Shown here: positions 5,908 through 6,693 of the stretch, in pieces
Layout of the letters: the number at the start of each line of letters is the position of its first letter
Position numbering within the stretch: position 1 is the first letter of the stretch
NCBI GenBank assembly: GCA_017391185.1
Contig: JAFOZN010000112.1
Coordinates: 1 to 6,693 of the forward strand
Direction of reading: 5' to 3'
Source of the DNA: Alistipes sp.
Lineage (GTDB): Bacteria > Bacteroidota > Bacteroidia > Bacteroidales > Rikenellaceae
DNA: 6,693 nucleotides
The notes under the pieces: model-generated
Seen by the model: the letters and a program-made list of their open reading frames with translations, nothing else
What the model was told of the DNA's origin: nothing
The model's database searches: none
Position numbers and translations under genes: made by a program

Positions 5908-6693
5908 TTATCTTGCAGCCTTCTCCATGCTGATTTTTTCGAGTATAGTCTTCTCTAAAGCGTTGATAATCGACTCTTTGACATAGGTGCGGCGGATGGC
6001 GATTGCAATGCGGCGCGAAGTGGCACCTTTGGCCAAAGTTTTGACTTGTTGTTTACGCCCGATTGGGATATATTCCAGAGCCATTTCGGGGATGATTGTC
6101 AGTGATGAGGAGCAATCTACGATTCTCATCAAAGTATCGAGTGATCCCGATTCAAAGGAGTAGTGCGAAGGCACACTTCGTCTGGCTTGACAGAGCTCCA
6201 AAATCTGATCACGCATACAGTTACCGGGGCTTAGTAGGATGAGGTCTTTCATGTCGATATCCTCGATGCGGATGTTTGAACGCTCAATAAGCGGATTAGA
6301 TTGCGAAACATAGGCGTAGAACGTGTCGCTGAAGAGGTCTCTCTCGATGATGCCCTCGCCACAAGTGCCGCTTGCTACCAGCGCTGCATCAATGCGATCA
6401 TGTTTCAAAGCCTCGATTATGTCTCCAGTCACCATCTCTCTGATTTCCAGCTCTACACGGGGGTATCGCTTGACAAAATCGGGGATGAATTTATGCAGTA
6501 GATATGGCGCAATTGTAGGGATTACACCCAAACGGATTTTACCCGCAGTTTCGCCTTTTAATTCGGCAACAGACTCGCGGATATAGTTGTATGTGCGCAA
6601 TGCCTCCTGAGCCTGTGCGATTACCACAGCTCCTGCCTCAGTAGGGATTACAGGCTTTTTGGAGCGATCCAAAAGTATTACGCCCAACTCCTC
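5908..6693 (-). CDS. oxyR: OxyR-type LysR-family peroxide-responsive regulator (N-terminus outside window)
   Basis: This is a LysR-family transcription factor that should sense hydrogen peroxide and activate genes such as catalase, alkyl hydroperoxide reductase and Dps. The open frame runs to the window edge, giving 261 residues and lacking about the first 40, the main part of the helix-turn-helix. The visible start, EELGVILLDRS, is the end of the LysR DNA-binding domain (E. coli OxyR residue 41 onward). A TTG at 6687 is an ordinary leucine codon here, not a start. After a linker helix come the two regulatory subdomains (from about residue 52). The deciding evidence is GNCMRDQILELC: two cysteines nine residues apart (visible residues 159 and 168; codons at 6217-6219 and 6190-6192), matching Cys199/Cys208 of E. 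coli OxyR within a similar GxCxRDQ context. Other cysteines occur at visible residues 111 and 194. The gene has its own terminator. Its promoter is off the window, so autoregulation cannot be judged. Confidence 0.9.
   Translation of the reverse strand, partial: EELGVILLDRSKKPVIPTEAGAVVIAQAQEALRTYNYIRESVAELKGETAGKIRLGVIPTIAPYLLHKFIPDFVKRYPRVELEIREMVTGDIIEALKHDRIDAALVASGTCGEGIIERDLFSDTFYAYVSQSNPLIERSNIRIEDIDMKDLILLSPGNCMRDQILELCQARRSVPSHYSFESGSLDTLMRIVDCSSSLTIIPEMALEYIPIGRKQQVKTLAKGATSRRIAIAIRRTYVKESIINALEKTILEKISMEKAAR

Overview
The window looks like an ordinary chromosomal core-gene region of a Bacteroidota (Bacteroidetes) bacterium, probably of the order Bacteroidales. Three things point there. 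The gene order rsfS-ftsH-cdsA, with a short-type phosphatidylserine decarboxylase next, is familiar from that phylum. The operon promoter has a Bacteroidetes-type -7 element (TATCTTTG, matching TAnnTTTG). Most leaders are A/T-rich and lack a clear Shine-Dalgarno sequence. The genus cannot be settled from this sequence.

Layout from left to right: (1) At 1-32 there may be the last codons of a plus-strand gene that enters from outside. It would converge on the minus-strand genes across a shared bidirectional terminator (53-90). (2) At 133-489, minus strand, there is a stand-alone riboflavin kinase domain of 118 residues, without the FAD synthetase half usual in bacterial RibF. (3) From 5673 down to 536, minus strand, lies a tight five-gene run: rsfS, ftsH, cdsA, psd and an AI-2E/PerM-family membrane protein. 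It has a promoter at about 5725-5756 and ends in an intrinsic terminator at 514-532. (4) At 5846-5878 is a terminator, and at 5908-6693, minus strand, the C-terminal ~85% of an OxyR-type peroxide sensor whose DNA-binding N-terminus lies beyond the right edge.

The central operon joins ribosome silencing (RsfS), membrane protein quality control (FtsH) and two steps of phospholipid synthesis: CdsA makes CDP-diacylglycerol and Psd makes phosphatidylethanolamine. The intermediate enzyme, phosphatidylserine synthase, is not in the window. Gaps of 2, 70, 24 and 26 bases separate these genes, so co-transcription is likely, with possible translational coupling between rsfS and ftsH.

I found no CRISPR array, mobile element, tRNA, rRNA or obvious undescribed system. 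The points most worth a second look are the riboflavin kinase lacking its adenylyltransferase partner, an eight-G tract in the ribosome binding region of the AI-2E-family gene, and two -7-like promoter elements abutting head to head upstream of rsfS. No stretch longer than 300 bases lacks a gene; the longest intergenic gap is 5674-5907.
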